A DNA stretch of 64,000 bases from an uncultured Christensenella sp. (GCA_910576655.1 CAJTJC010000008.1:25220-89219), one strand, 5' to 3'. Shown: positions 9,225-19,210, numbered from the stretch's first letter. Notes: generated by a model not told the origin, from the letters alone. Program-made: numbers and translations.

Positions 9225-11600
9225 TTATCCCTGTCTTATCAGCGCGAGATTTTTGAGCGCGCGCGTGTAGGCTATATATTTCTCGTTCTCGGTCATATCG
9301 CCGTCGGCAACGGCCACGGACGTAAATTCCAGCCCCTTGCTTTCGTAAACGGTCATTATATTTATTTTCGTCTTGGATATGCGCCCCGTATTCCTTACGA
9401 CGTTGTAGCTTTTGCGCGTATATTTTTCAAGCCCCGCCTCCGAACAGATTACCGCGCTCAATCCGTTGAATTTGGAAAGGTACGACGTGACCGAACGCGC
9501 GGAAATTATCTCCACCCCGTCCCCCTCGGTGCCGATTGCGCGCATGTCTATGTCGAGATTGCGCGAAACGTACTCGACTATGCGGTTCGTGTTGCGGTAA
9601 TTTAAGTTGAGATTGAATTGCTTATACCCAAGCTCGGACCAGTCCCTTATTCCGCGGTACGGGGTGATATTCTGTTTAAGGTCGCCGAAGATATTGAACG
9701 CCGCCCTGTCGTTGACAGCCTGCAACACGCGGTACTCGTTAAGCGAAATATCCTGCGCCTCGTCCACGAAAATGAAGCGGTATTTGGGCGTAAGCGGCAA
9801 GCCCAGACTGCACAAAATAAGACACATCGAATATGGGTCCGTTCGGCAAAGCTTTTTAGTGGAAACACAAAAACGGGTCTTTATTTTCTTTACCGTCTCG
9901 CGGTAGAAAAACCTTAGCACGTCGTAGGTCGTTTCGCACTTGCCTATCGCAACCAGATAGCTTTCGCCGCGCAGAACGTCCGCAAAGTCGTAAAGCGGCA
10001 CGAACGCCTCCGCTATCTCCTTTACCGTTTCGCAAGTCGAGCTTATCTCTTTTTTAAGCTCCTCGCGCTTTGCAATGCGGTCCGAGTAAGTCAGCGTTTC
10101 CTTTCCGTCGACGGTGATTTTATATCTTTTAAGGTCGGAAATTTCCTTTTCGACCGTGCCGTGCAACGCGTCCAAATCCGCTACCGCCGCAAGGCAGATT
10201 TTTTCGGAATACCTGCGCAAAAATTTCAGCGACTTGTAGAAGGACAGCAGCTGCCTGTAAAAGAAAGCCTGTCCGCACATGCGCTCGTCCGAAAGCAGCT
10301 GCAAAAACTCGCGCACGTCGGAAACGCAGTTAAACGCGTTTCTGAACTGCTTGGTGTAGTAAAGTCCGCCGTCGGGCTTTTCCTTGATTTCGCCGAGCAC
10401 CGAACGCCTGACCCTGAGACTTGCGTTCTTTATGCGCGCGTACTTTTCTTCCTGTAACTTCAACGCGGCAAGCACGCCGTCCGTGACCTCTCTGCACCCG
10501 TCCGAGGTAAACATTCCGTATATTCCGTCGTAAATTTTAGCAAGCTTTACGCGGATTTCTTCAACGAATTTATCGGTGTAAACGTAATTTAAAAATTGGG
10601 GCGGCAGCGGCTGAAACCAGTCGATTTTATTATCAATAACCACGCCCGAATTCTTTAAAACGCTTAAAAAATACCCGTCGAGCGTAGACGTTTTCACCCT
10701 TTCGAGCTCGAGTATTCTCGCAAGCTCGTCTATGAACGCGTTGAACGAGTCCGACGGAGTTACCACAAGCACGTCCGAGGGGCGCAGCGTTTCGTCGTTA
10801 TATAATATATATGACAGTCTGTGCAGCATTATCATAGTTTTGCCGCTGCCCGCAACGCCCTGTAAAACGAATTCCGCATTTTCGGGCAGCGTGATAATCT
10901 CGTACTGCTTTTCCTGTATGGTTTCTATAATGTCGCAAATTTCACGTTTTTCCTTGCGGGTTTCGAGTATTTCCTTCAAAAAAGGGTCAAAAATAATCGC
11001 CTCGTCGCGCCCGTCTATTTCCTCCTCGGAAAGATACCCTTTTAAGGAAAGGTACTCGTTTTTCATATCCAGTACCTTTCCTCCCCCCGTGCGCAGCGCG
11101 CGGCGGAGTATCAGCTTATAGTCGTATTCGTTAATCTTAAAAGAGGTCTTGCTCTTCTGGTAATACCTGCGCGCAAGCGGGGCGCGCCAGTCGACTATTT
11201 CAAGGTTTTGGTCGCCGCGCTTGCCGATATAGTAGCTGTTGTAGCCCTCTATACCGTCTATTAAGTCCATGCGCGCAAAATACGGCTCGTCGAAAAAGGG
11301 CTTGTAGGAATGAAGCTTTTCTTTAAGCGCGGCAATCTCGGCGTTAAGCTCGCGCACGCGCCTGTAATTTTCGGCGGTATGCTCGCTTGCGGAATTCAGC
11401 CCGTCGCGCTCGCGGATTGCGTCTGCGATTTTGTATTTCAGCTTATTTATATAAAGAGCCTTCAACACAAGCATTACGGCCCTTATTCTCTCATCCTCGT
11501 AGGCGCGCTGCCGCCCTCCGTCGAGAAGGTCTTTGAAAAAGGCGCTGTCCGCAAGCTTGTGCGGGGATATAAATTTCAAAAGCTTTTCTATTTCCGTCAT
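9225..11600 (-). CDS. helD: HelD-type UvrD-like helicase
   Basis: HelD proteins are SF1 ATPases that bind RNA polymerase and recycle stalled complexes. The start at 11600 is preferred over the longer frame because AGAGGG lies six bases upstream. The 791-aa protein has an N-terminal coiled-coil arm (residues 50-100), the family linker DIIETIQEKQYEII, Walker A GVAGSGKTMIMLHR near 260, Walker B FIFVDEAQDIS near 625, and GDLKQNI plus LNLNYRNTNRIVEYV helicase motifs near the C-terminus. The 3' end lies 50 nt upstream of the large COG1112 helicase, which has its own promoter. A DNA-repair UvrD role is less likely given the HelD-like order of motifs. Confidence 0.85.
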   Translation of the reverse strand: MTEIEKLLKFISPHKLADSAFFKDLLDGGRQRAYEDERIRAVMLVLKALYINKLKYKIADAIRERDGLNSASEHTAENYRRVRELNAEIAALKEKLHSYKPFFDEPYFARMDLIDGIEGYNSYYIGKRGDQNLEIVDWRAPLARRYYQKSKTSFKINEYDYKLILRRALRTGGGKVLDMKNEYLSLKGYLSEEEIDGRDEAIIFDPFLKEILETRKEKREICDIIETIQEKQYEIITLPENAEFVLQGVAGSGKTMIMLHRLSYILYNDETLRPSDVLVVTPSDSFNAFIDELARILELERVKTSTLDGYFLSVLKNSGVVIDNKIDWFQPLPPQFLNYVYTDKFVEEIRVKLAKIYDGIYGMFTSDGCREVTDGVLAALKLQEEKYARIKNASLRVRRSVLGEIKEKPDGGLYYTKQFRNAFNCVSDVREFLQLLSDERMCGQAFFYRQLLSFYKSLKFLRRYSEKICLAAVADLDALHGTVEKEISDLKRYKITVDGKETLTYSDRIAKREELKKEISSTCETVKEIAEAFVPLYDFADVLRGESYLVAIGKCETTYDVLRFFYRETVKKIKTRFCVSTKKLCRTDPYSMCLILCSLGLPLTPKYRFIFVDEAQDISLNEYRVLQAVNDRAAFNIFGDLKQNITPYRGIRDWSELGYKQFNLNLNYRNTNRIVEYVSRNLDIDMRAIGTEGDGVEIISARSVTSYLSKFNGLSAVICSEAGLEKYTRKSYNVVRNTGRISKTKINIMTVYESKGLEFTSVAVADGDMTENEKYIAYTRALKNLALIRQG

Positions 11601-11654
11601 CTTAACCCTCTGATTGCTCAGTATAACATAAAGAGGCGGAAAAATCAACATAAA

Positions 11655-11690
11655 AATTAAAGCGGTCCGCATCTGCGTTCCGCTTTAATT
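11655..11690 (-). terminator. Terminator after the Wzz-like gene
   Basis: An 11-bp stem (AATTAAAGCGG / CCGCTTTAATT) lies ten bases beyond the stop of the 11700-13034 gene. On the minus strand the stem is followed by TTTTTA. Confidence 0.65.
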
Positions 11691-11699
11691 TGACCGTTT

Positions 11700-13034
11700 T
11701 TATTCTTTTTTGTCTTCTTCGTCGTCGCTCTCGTCCGCAGCCGCAATTTGCAGCTGCGCCTCGCCGTAAACGGGCATGCCGACAACCTTCTCTATTTTGA
11801 CCTTCTTTTGCTTGCTCCAGCCTACGATGAACGCGACCACCGCCGCAATTACGATACTGGCAATAAGCGAGATGATTGCGCTCATTATTATTCCTCTGCC
11901 GCCCTCTACCTCGACGACTCTCGAATTCAGGAAGTTAATCTTCGTCACTCTGCCGTAAACGTAGGAGGAAATGGGCTTGATGTCCTCGGTAAACTTGGCT
12001 ACCGTTGCTTCGACCTTGGCAATCTCCGCCTCGAATTCGGCAGGCGCTATTTTGCTTTCATCCGAATAGGCGGCAAGGTAACCTCTTATAATTTCCATTT
12101 CCTGATTTAAGGTGGCTATTTCCCTGTTCAGAGAAATAATCTCATCGTAGATAATCGTAGAACCCGTGTTCGTCTGAAACTCAATAAGCTTTTTCAGCGT
12201 TTCTTCGGCGCGCTCCAACGCAAGCTTTCTCGAATACAGCTCGCTCTCGTACCTGATTTTCTCTTCGGTACCCGATTTGATATAGCTGTTTTCCTTGGCG
12301 CGGGTAATCAAGCTGCCGAATAAATCTTTCGCGACGTACGCGTCGACTTCGTTCTTGCACTGACCGAGCGTCCTTCCGTCACCGACAACGAATTCGTTGC
12401 CGTAGGCGCCGATAAGCGCGCCGTATTTGGACTGGATATACTGCGCCTGATTTTTAAGAAGCGTAAGCTGTTCGTCGTAGGTCACCGCGGACTTTGACGA
12501 GGTAAGACTCTGGTCGTAGTTGATGTTCATCTGACTTATATACTCGCGAGGGAACGCCGTAATCGCCTCGATAAAGCTGCGCGCCTTGTCCTCGTTCTCG
12601 AAGTATTTCGCCTTAACCTTGACAGTGTAATTCAAATCGTAAACGCCGTCTTTGGAATCCTCGTCAAGCTTATCAACCGAACGGATTATGGAAATATCGT
12701 TACTCTTTACCATCGTTTCGACGTCGATACCTTCGAAATCCTTACGGGAAGCAACCTGCATAAGGTTTTCGTAGGAAATAAGGTCCGTAAAGTAAAAGCT
12801 TTCGCCGTCGGGATAAGTATAAGAGGTCGTTGAAGCTTCGCCTGTTTTCGGCAATTGCAAAACGAACGATACAGAGTAAACCGTACCCGATTTACCCATA
12901 AAATACAGACCGAGCGCGCCCGCAACAGTAATCACCGCCGCGATTATAAGCGCAAGCCACTTCTGCGAAAATACAGTGCGGAAAATATAACCCAAGGTTA
13001 TTCCGCCCTCGCCGTTTTCAATCTCTTCTTCCAT
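11700..13034 (-). CDS. Wzz/CapA-like polysaccharide chain-length protein
   Basis: The architecture is that of a polysaccharide co-polymerase. A short acidic cytoplasmic N-terminus leads into a first membrane helix (LALIIAAVITVAGALGLYF, residues 30-48). A long extracytoplasmic coiled-coil domain follows (about 50-375), then a second membrane helix (IIMSAIISLIASIVIAAVVAFIVG) and an acidic cytoplasmic tail ending DESDDEEDKKE. Such proteins set the length of exported cell-surface polysaccharides. No tyrosine kinase or glycosyltransferase gene is adjacent, so the partner must be elsewhere or the role may differ. It is monocistronic with its own terminator, back to back with spoIIE. Confidence 0.7.
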   Translation of the reverse strand: MEEEIENGEGGITLGYIFRTVFSQKWLALIIAAVITVAGALGLYFMGKSGTVYSVSFVLQLPKTGEASTTSYTYPDGESFYFTDLISYENLMQVASRKDFEGIDVETMVKSNDISIIRSVDKLDEDSKDGVYDLNYTVKVKAKYFENEDKARSFIEAITAFPREYISQMNINYDQSLTSSKSAVTYDEQLTLLKNQAQYIQSKYGALIGAYGNEFVVGDGRTLGQCKNEVDAYVAKDLFGSLITRAKENSYIKSGTEEKIRYESELYSRKLALERAEETLKKLIEFQTNTGSTIIYDEIISLNREIATLNQEMEIIRGYLAAYSDESKIAPAEFEAEIAKVEATVAKFTEDIKPISSYVYGRVTKINFLNSRVVEVEGGRGIIMSAIISLIASIVIAAVVAFIVGWSKQKKVKIEKVVGMPVYGEAQLQIAAADESDDEEDKKE

Positions 13035-13209
13035 AGAAAATCCCCGAAACTTTTTTTATTATTCTACACAATTATGCAAAAACAGTCAAGTAATACGCAT
13101 AAAGTTTCAAAATTATTATGTACATTTATACGCAGGATATGAAAAAAATTTTTTGTAATTTTTTACAATTAGGTATATTAACAGACAAATTTTTTACCTT
13201 CACAGGATA

Positions 13210-13215
13210 TACAAT
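13210..13215 (+). promoter_or_regulatory. Possible -10 box directly before spoIIE
   Basis: TACAAT ends six bases before the spoIIE ATG, the spacing seen at other leaderless-looking genes in this window. No good -35 hexamer is seen at 17 bp, and no clear Spo0A box was recognised. Confidence 0.3.
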
Positions 13216-13221
13216 GTAGTT

Positions 13222-15489
13222 ATGACTTTTAAAATAAACGCGAAAAGTACGGCTCTGTACCTAATTTACGCCGTGGCGGTTATCTTCATAAACAAAACTC
13301 TTGCCGAAATTCCATTTTCCTTAGGGCTATGCTTCGCCATGCTTACGTGCGGTACGAACGTACTTTTAACCCCCGTGCTATACGTGCTCGCCTCGATAGT
13401 GTACCTTGACTGGGTCGCCACCCTGCTCTGCCTTTTCGAGGCGGTTTTTCTCGGACTCGTCACTTTCATCTATCGCAGAACGAGGCGCAAAATCCGCGTC
13501 GAGGCAGCGGCGTATCTCGCCATCGCGCTCGCGCCGTACATAGCGTTTGCCCGCACACAAGGCATTTCGGGAATCGAATTGCTCGAAAACGAATACGCAT
13601 TCAAGGGCGTTGCCGCAGTCGCCGTAATAATTTTTTCGTATTTCTCTTTCAAAACAGTATACGCTCTGCTGTTCCGCGCAATGCGGTGCAGGCTGAAAGA
13701 GGACGAGCTGGTCTGCTGCGCCGTAGTCTACGCCGCGTTCGGAACGGGCGTTTACAACCTATGCGGATTTTTCGCTTACACGGCGATAACAGCGGGCGTG
13801 ATAATTTTCGCAGTGCGGCTTGCGCGCTCGCCCGCCGCGCTCGTGTTCGCTCTGATAACCGCGCTGCCGCCCGCAGCCGTCACGCTGTCGGCGGAACCGT
13901 TCACTGCCTACATAGCCGCGGCTACCGCCGCGCTTCTTTTCTGCGGCGCCGGCAGAGCCGCGCCAAGCGTCGTCGTCGCCGCGCTTTCCGCGGTGTACTG
14001 CTATTTCAAGGGCGGCTTCGACTGCGCCGTCGTTCTTATAGTATTCCGCGCGCTGCTGCTTTTATGCACCGTCGCGCTGCCCGTTCTGTTTTCCGAAAAT
14101 CATCTCAAAAGCATGAAGCACAGACTGCTCGTTAAAGAGGTTCTGCCCGATACCGCCGTCGAACGCAGCAGGCGTCGCACGGGCGAAAAGCTGTACCGCA
14201 TAAGCGAGGTTTTCCGCGAGATAGAGTGCGCGTTCAACGCGCTCGACGACGACGTAAACGACTCCGCTTCGCGCAGCCGCATGCTCGAAGAGCTGAAAGA
14301 AAAGTGCTGTAAAAACTGCGACAGAGCCAAAACCTGCGCGCGCACCAACGTCTACGCGGGATTTAAAAAGCTGATTGATTCGGGCTGCATAAAGGGCAAG
14401 GCAAACCTTATCGATTTGCCGTCCGAGGTTACGGTCAACTGCTCTAACCCCACCGACGTTTTAGTGCGCCTTAACGGGCTTATCGCCGAATATCGCAGGT
14501 TTATGACCGAGGCGGAAAATGCGCGAAGCGGACGCATACTGCTTGCGGAACAGGCTCGCGGCGTCGCAGAGGTAATGAAAAACTGCGCGGTTGAGCTAAG
14601 CCGCACCTCGCGAGAATATGCCGAGCTCGAAAAAAAGCTTGCCGAAAAGCTTTCCACCCACGGCATTGCCTGCCCCGAGCTTTACGTCGACGGCGAAAAT
14701 ATGGAAATACTGGCGGTCGTCAGCGGGCGCGCGGATGCAAAGGCAATGACGGCGATTATAAGCGAGGTTACGAACAGGAAATACCTGCTGAAAGACAAGC
14801 TCAGCTACGACGGAGAAAAAAGCTGCCTCGTGTTCAGCGCCCCTCCCCGCCTTGACGCTGCGTTCGGCGTAGCGTACGCGATTAAGAGCGGCGAAAAGGT
14901 TTCGGGCGACACACACTCGGTAATCAAAATAAACGAGCACAGCTTTTTAATGGCGCTGTCAGACGGTATGGGCAGCGGCGAATACGCGAAAAAGGTTTCC
15001 GCAACGGCAATTTCCTTGATAGAAGCTTTCTACCGCGCGGAGATGCCCGAGGGCACGGTTTTAAACACTATAAACAAGCTGCTTTCCTTTAACCGCGACG
15101 AACGGTTTACCTGCATTGACATCGCCGCGGTGAATTTAAGCTCTGGCATGGCGGACTTCGTAAAAATAGGCTCCCCCGCGGGAATTATCGTGCGCGAGGG
15201 CGAAATAAAGGTCTTGGAAAGCCAGAGCCTGCCGCTCGGCATTTTGGAAAATCTGCGCCCCACCGTCTGCACCGAGCAGCTGCGCGCGGGCGATATAGTG
15301 GTGTTTATGTCCGACGGCATAACCTCGGCGTTCTCATCCTCTACCGAGCTGTACGAGTATTTGCAAAGCTTACGGCCACTTAACCCGCAAAGCCTTGCCG
15401 ATACTATACTGATAGCCGCGCGTGAACGCGCAAAAACCGTCGTCGACGATATGACCGTCCTCTGCACCCGAATTTTCGAAAAAACTTAA
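13222..15489 (+). CDS. spoIIE: Stage II sporulation protein E (PP2C phosphatase)
   Basis: SpoIIE sits at the asymmetric septum and dephosphorylates the anti-anti-sigma factor SpoIIAA, releasing sigma-F in the forespore. The 755-aa protein has about ten hydrophobic segments in its first 300 residues, a central cysteine-containing region (CCKNCDRAKTC), and a C-terminal PP2C domain. The domain shows ALSDGMGSGEYAKKVSATA and VFMSDGITSAFSS metal-binding aspartates. Its presence marks the host as an endospore-former. There is no clear Shine-Dalgarno at 13222; a TACAAT box (13210-13215) lies six bases before the ATG without an obvious -35 box, so start regulation may involve Spo0A or a leaderless transcript. 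Two hairpins follow. Confidence 0.93.
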   Translation: MTFKINAKSTALYLIYAVAVIFINKTLAEIPFSLGLCFAMLTCGTNVLLTPVLYVLASIVYLDWVATLLCLFEAVFLGLVTFIYRRTRRKIRVEAAAYLAIALAPYIAFARTQGISGIELLENEYAFKGVAAVAVIIFSYFSFKTVYALLFRAMRCRLKEDELVCCAVVYAAFGTGVYNLCGFFAYTAITAGVIIFAVRLARSPAALVFALITALPPAAVTLSAEPFTAYIAAATAALLFCGAGRAAPSVVVAALSAVYCYFKGGFDCAVVLIVFRALLLLCTVALPVLFSENHLKSMKHRLLVKEVLPDTAVERSRRRTGEKLYRISEVFREIECAFNALDDDVNDSASRSRMLEELKEKCCKNCDRAKTCARTNVYAGFKKLIDSGCIKGKANLIDLPSEVTVNCSNPTDVLVRLNGLIAEYRRFMTEAENARSGRILLAEQARGVAEVMKNCAVELSRTSREYAELEKKLAEKLSTHGIACPELYVDGENMEILAVVSGRADAKAMTAIISEVTNRKYLLKDKLSYDGEKSCLVFSAPPRLDAAFGVAYAIKSGEKVSGDTHSVIKINEHSFLMALSDGMGSGEYAKKVSATAISLIEAFYRAEMPEGTVLNTINKLLSFNRDERFTCIDIAAVNLSSGMADFVKIGSPAGIIVREGEIKVLESQSLPLGILENLRPTVCTEQLRAGDIVVFMSDGITSAFSSSTELYEYLQSLRPLNPQSLADTILIAARERAKTVVDDMTVLCTRIFEKT

Positions 15490-15520
15490 CGCAGCCCGCC
15501 GAAGTTCGGCGGGCTGCGTT
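15488..15520 (+). terminator. Terminator of spoIIE
   Basis: A 15-bp stem (AACGCAGCCCGCCGA / TCGGCGGGCTGCGTT) begins within the stop codon region of spoIIE. Confidence 0.75.
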
Positions 15521-15529
15521 TATAAGAAC

Positions 15530-15555
15530 AACCGCCCTGCGTATGCAGGGCGGTT
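15530..15555 (-). terminator. Terminator of malQ
   Basis: An 11-bp perfect stem (AACCGCCCTGC / GCAGGGCGGTT) lies immediately after the malQ stop on the minus strand. It may act in both directions with the neighbouring spoIIE hairpin. Confidence 0.65.
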
Positions 15556-15558
15556 TTA

Positions 15559-17061
15559 TTATCTGTAATTTTCTTCTATAGCGCGTTTTAAAAGCGCGAG
15601 CGAGCGGCGCGACGGAAAAGCCTCCAAGCGATAGCGCCAGTTACCCTCGGGGCGGGCAGGTACGTTCATGCGGGCGCTGCCGTCGGCGCAGGTTACGTCC
15701 TGAACGGGCAGAACCGCTATGCCTGCGGACGATGCGAGCGCGCAGGTATTAAGCGCCCAAACGGTCTGCTCCCGCGTGACGAACGGATGCACCACGCCTT
15801 CGCTTTTAAGCGCGGCGCGAAGCTGCGTTTTAAAGTCGGCAAACTGTTCGTCCGTAAGTGAATTTAGATAACCGAGCGTCGTGTCGTTGTCGTGCGTGCC
15901 CGTATATACCACGCTGTTTTCGCTAAAATTCGCTGGCAGGTAGGGATTGTCGGGGTTGCCGTCGAAGGCGAATTGAAGCACTTTCATGCCGGGGAAGCCC
16001 GTCCGCTCCATAAGCCGCGTAACGCCCGCGTCCGTTTCGCCCAAATCCTCGGCGATAATATCCACGTCGCCGCAGCGCCTTCTTATTTCGTAAAACAGCC
16101 GCACGCCGGGCCCAGGCAGCCATTCGCCCTCGGTCGCGTCCTCCGCGCCCGCAGGAACGGAATAGTAGCGTTCGAGTCCCCTGAAATGGTCTATCCTTAT
16201 AACGTCGAACTGCGATTTCGCCTTTTCGATACGCTTTACCCACCAGTCGAAGCCGTCCTCGAACATTACGTCCCAGTCGTAGAGCGGATTGCCCCAAAGC
16301 TGACCGGTCTTTGAAAAATAGTCGGGCGGAACTCCCGCTACCGCCTTGGGTCTGAGCTGTCTGTCAAGCTTGAACAGCTCGGGATGAGCCCAAACGTCGG
16401 ACGAATCGTAAGCGACGTAGAGCGGAATATCGCCTATTATTTTTATTCCCAGCGAATTTACGTAAGCTTTAAGCTTGCCCCACTGCTGAAAATAAACGAA
16501 CTGTACGAACTGCCAGAACAGAAAATCGCTTTTCATAACCGAGCGGCGGAATTCCAGCATTGCAAGCTTTTCCCTGAATTTATAAGCGTCGGGAAGGGTG
16601 TCGAATGTGCCGCCGAAGCGGGATTTAAGCGACATGAAAAGCGCGTAATCGTCAAATTCCCTGCTTTCCACGAAGGCGATGAAATCCCTGTCTTTGATAT
16701 TGAAACGAGCGTATGCAAGGCGTAAAAGATTAAACCTGCGCTCGTAAAGCGCGCCGTAGTCTATTTCCCCCGCGGGCATTACCGCGGATTGCAGCTCCTC
16801 TTCGTCGAGCAGTCCCGCCCTATGCAGCGCCTTCAAATCGATAAAATACGGGTTGCCCGAATAGCAGCAAACGGACTGATACGGGCTGTCACAAAAGCCC
16901 GTCTGCACCGTAGGCAGAACCTGCCAGAACTTGACGCCCGCCTTTTTCAAAAGACGCGCGAACTCGTAAGCCTCGTCGCCGAGAGAGCCTATTCCGTACT
17001 CGTTGGGCAACGATGATATTGCGCACAATACGCCCGCGCCCCTCTCACGTATACCTATCAT
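15559..17061 (-). CDS. malQ: 4-alpha-glucanotransferase (amylomaltase)
   Basis: MalQ (GH77) transfers alpha-1,4-glucan segments between maltodextrins in glycogen or maltose metabolism. The 500-aa protein has family length. It begins RERGAGVLCAISSLPNEYGIGSLG, and the catalytic residues appear in RIDHFRGLERYYSVPAG (nucleophile Asp), IIAEDLGE (acid/base Glu) and YTGTHDNDTTLG (transition-state Asp). An AAGGTG Shine-Dalgarno precedes the ATG. It is nine bases downstream of dapL on the same strand, so the two may share a transcript although their functions are unrelated. Confidence 0.95.
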   Translation of the reverse strand: MIGIRERGAGVLCAISSLPNEYGIGSLGDEAYEFARLLKKAGVKFWQVLPTVQTGFCDSPYQSVCCYSGNPYFIDLKALHRAGLLDEEELQSAVMPAGEIDYGALYERRFNLLRLAYARFNIKDRDFIAFVESREFDDYALFMSLKSRFGGTFDTLPDAYKFREKLAMLEFRRSVMKSDFLFWQFVQFVYFQQWGKLKAYVNSLGIKIIGDIPLYVAYDSSDVWAHPELFKLDRQLRPKAVAGVPPDYFSKTGQLWGNPLYDWDVMFEDGFDWWVKRIEKAKSQFDVIRIDHFRGLERYYSVPAGAEDATEGEWLPGPGVRLFYEIRRRCGDVDIIAEDLGETDAGVTRLMERTGFPGMKVLQFAFDGNPDNPYLPANFSENSVVYTGTHDNDTTLGYLNSLTDEQFADFKTQLRAALKSEGVVHPFVTREQTVWALNTCALASSAGIAVLPVQDVTCADGSARMNVPARPEGNWRYRLEAFPSRRSLALLKRAIEENYR

Positions 17062-17070
17062 AAATCACCT

Positions 17071-18249
17071 TTATTCCGATAGCAGGCGTTCTATTCTCGC
17101 TATCGCCTCTTTAGTTGCCTCTTCGCTGCCGAACGCCGTCAGACGGAAAAAGCCTTCGCCGTTTGTGCCGAACCCGACGCCCGGAGTGCCCACCACCTGC
17201 GCGTTGTTTAAAATATAGTCGAAAAATTCCCAGCTACCCATACCGCGCGGACATTTCAGCCAGATATACGGCGAGTTTTTACCGCCCGTATACCAAATAC
17301 CCAGCCTATCCATACAGTCCGCTATAAGCTGCGCGTTGCGCCTGTAACGGTCTATATTCGCGCGTATCTGGGCCATGCCTTGCTCGGTATAGACCGCAGC
17401 CGCACCCTTTTGCACGACGTAGGACACGCCGTTGAATTTGGTTGCCTGACGCCTGTACCACATTTTATTCAGCTTGCCGCCGCATATCGCAGCGGGAACT
17501 ACGGTATAGCCGCAGCGCGTGCCCGTGAAGCCAGCCGTCTTGGAAAACGAGCAGATTTCCACCGCGCAGCTCTTTGCGCCCTCTACCGAGTAAATCGAAC
17601 GCGCAAGAGAATTATCCGAAATAAAACATTCGTACGCGGCGTCGTAAAGAATGACCGCGCCGACGGCGTTAGCATAGTCTACCCACTCTTTAAGCTGCGC
17701 CTTGGAATACGCCGCGCCGGTGGGATTGTTGGGCGAACAGATATAAATAATATCCGCCTTAACCGAACGGTCGGGCATAGGCAAAAAGCCGTTCGCCTCG
17801 GTCGCGGACGCAAGAATTACCTTCCTGCCCGCAAGGGTGTTTGTATCGACATAGACGGGATACACGGGGTCGGTAACCACGACGGTATTGTCCTTGTCGA
17901 ACAAATCGAGAATACTGCCGAGGTCGGACTTCGCACCGTCGGAAACGAAAATTTCGTCTACGCCCACGCTCACGCCCAGCTCGGCGTAATGCTTTTTAAT
18001 GCTCTCGCGCAGGAACGCATAGCCCTCGTACGGGCCGTAGCCCCTGAACGTATCGGCAGAAGCCATTTCGTCCACCGCGCCGTGCATAGCCTCGATAACC
18101 GCGGGAACGAGCGGCAGCGTTACGTCGCCTATACCCAGCTTAATTATCTTTTTGTCGGGGTGGGCGGCAATATATTCGTTGGTTCTTTTGCCTACCTCTG
18201 CAAAGAGGTAGTTTTCGGTTAAGTTGTCAAAACAGCCGTTTAATTTCAT
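17071..18249 (-). CDS. dapL: LL-diaminopimelate aminotransferase
   Basis: DapL converts tetrahydrodipicolinate directly to LL-diaminopimelate with glutamate as amino donor, bypassing the succinylase and acetylase branches. The 392-aa sequence starts with the family motif ENYLFAEVGKRTNEY, followed by IKLGIGDVTLPL and the GYGPYEGYAFLRE substrate loop. The PLP lysine sits in SFSKTAGFTGTRCGY. With dapA, dapB and dapF in the same window the DapL variant of the pathway is complete from aspartate semialdehyde to meso-diaminopimelate. A GCAGGTG Shine-Dalgarno lies upstream. Confidence 0.95.
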   Translation of the reverse strand: MKLNGCFDNLTENYLFAEVGKRTNEYIAAHPDKKIIKLGIGDVTLPLVPAVIEAMHGAVDEMASADTFRGYGPYEGYAFLRESIKKHYAELGVSVGVDEIFVSDGAKSDLGSILDLFDKDNTVVVTDPVYPVYVDTNTLAGRKVILASATEANGFLPMPDRSVKADIIYICSPNNPTGAAYSKAQLKEWVDYANAVGAVILYDAAYECFISDNSLARSIYSVEGAKSCAVEICSFSKTAGFTGTRCGYTVVPAAICGGKLNKMWYRRQATKFNGVSYVVQKGAAAVYTEQGMAQIRANIDRYRRNAQLIADCMDRLGIWYTGGKNSPYIWLKCPRGMGSWEFFDYILNNAQVVGTPGVGFGTNGEGFFRLTAFGSEEATKEAIARIERLLSE

Positions 18250-18341
18250 ATTTTCACCTGCACGCGGCTTTTACAAATACGCAACCGCGTTACTTTCAAG
18301 TATATTTTTTAAATTCGAGGTTTAGAATACTTATCCGTATT

Positions 18342-19166
18342 TTAAACGATAAGCTCGCCCGTGAACACGAGAGTCGCGCCGCCCGTCATATAAACGACGT
18401 CGCTATACTCTATTTGCAGCTCGCCGCCCAACAGTCGCACCGTTACGGGACGGGACGCGTCGCAAAATCCGTTCAGCACCGCCGCTACCGCCGCGGCGCA
18501 AGCGCCCGTGCCGCAGGCGTAAGTTTCGCCGCTGCCGCGCTCCCATACCCTCATTTCGATAATATTGTCGCCTACGACCTTTACGAACTCGGTATTCACC
18601 CTGTCGGGGAAAGCGGCGTTGCGCTCGAAACTGCATCCCGCTTTTTCTACTTCCGCGGGGTCGGTAAATACTACGCAGTGCGGATTACCCATGTTGACGA
18701 GCGTGACCGCATAGCTTACTCCGTCTATTTCAAGCGGCTGACCCACCACTCTTTCGCCGACGAACGTCGACGGAATATCCGCGCCCGCAAGCAGCGGCGC
18801 GCCCATATTTACGCGCACCGTGCAGACCGCTCCGTCCTCGCCGTAGAAAAATTCGAGGCGCTTTATACCCGAAAGCGTTTCTACGGTGCAGGTATCGCCC
18901 TTTACGTAGCCGAGGTCGCGCGCAAGCTTGCCAAGACAGCGCACTCCGTTGCCGCACATTCTGCCCTCCGAGCCGTCAGCGTTGAACATACGCATTTTAC
19001 AGTCGGCAATTTCAGAAGGGCAGAGCAAAATTATACCGTCGCCACCGACGCCGAAATGCCTGTCGGACAGCCTTACGGAAAGTTTTTCGGGCTCGGCTAT
19101 TTGTTCGCGCATACAGTCGAAATAAACGTAATCGTTGCCGAGTCCGTGCATTTTATAGAATTTCAT
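18342..19166 (-). CDS. dapF: Diaminopimelate epimerase
   Basis: DapF epimerises LL- to meso-diaminopimelate, the peptidoglycan cross-linking residue and lysine precursor. The start at 19166 gives the canonical N-terminus MKFYKMHGLGNDYVYFDC and a 275-aa protein; a longer open frame upstream would run through the promoter and is rejected. The two catalytic cysteines are in MCGNGVRCLG and YACGTGACAAAVA. No Shine-Dalgarno is present. A strong promoter ends seven bases before the ATG, so the mRNA is probably leaderless. It lies 92 bp upstream of dapL on the same strand. Confidence 0.94.
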   Translation of the reverse strand: MKFYKMHGLGNDYVYFDCMREQIAEPEKLSVRLSDRHFGVGGDGIILLCPSEIADCKMRMFNADGSEGRMCGNGVRCLGKLARDLGYVKGDTCTVETLSGIKRLEFFYGEDGAVCTVRVNMGAPLLAGADIPSTFVGERVVGQPLEIDGVSYAVTLVNMGNPHCVVFTDPAEVEKAGCSFERNAAFPDRVNTEFVKVVGDNIIEMRVWERGSGETYACGTGACAAAVAAVLNGFCDASRPVTVRLLGGELQIEYSDVVYMTGGATLVFTGELIV

Positions 19167-19173
19167 TATGAAT

Positions 19174-19202
19174 ATTATATACTCGTACGGACATTTTTGC
19201 AA
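19174..19202 (-). promoter_or_regulatory. Promoter abutting dapF (leaderless)
   Basis: TTGCAA (19197-19202), a 17-nt spacer and a perfect TATAAT (minus strand, 19174-19179) are followed by seven bases and the dapF ATG. There is no Shine-Dalgarno. Confidence 0.65.
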
Positions 19203-19210
19203 GTAAATTA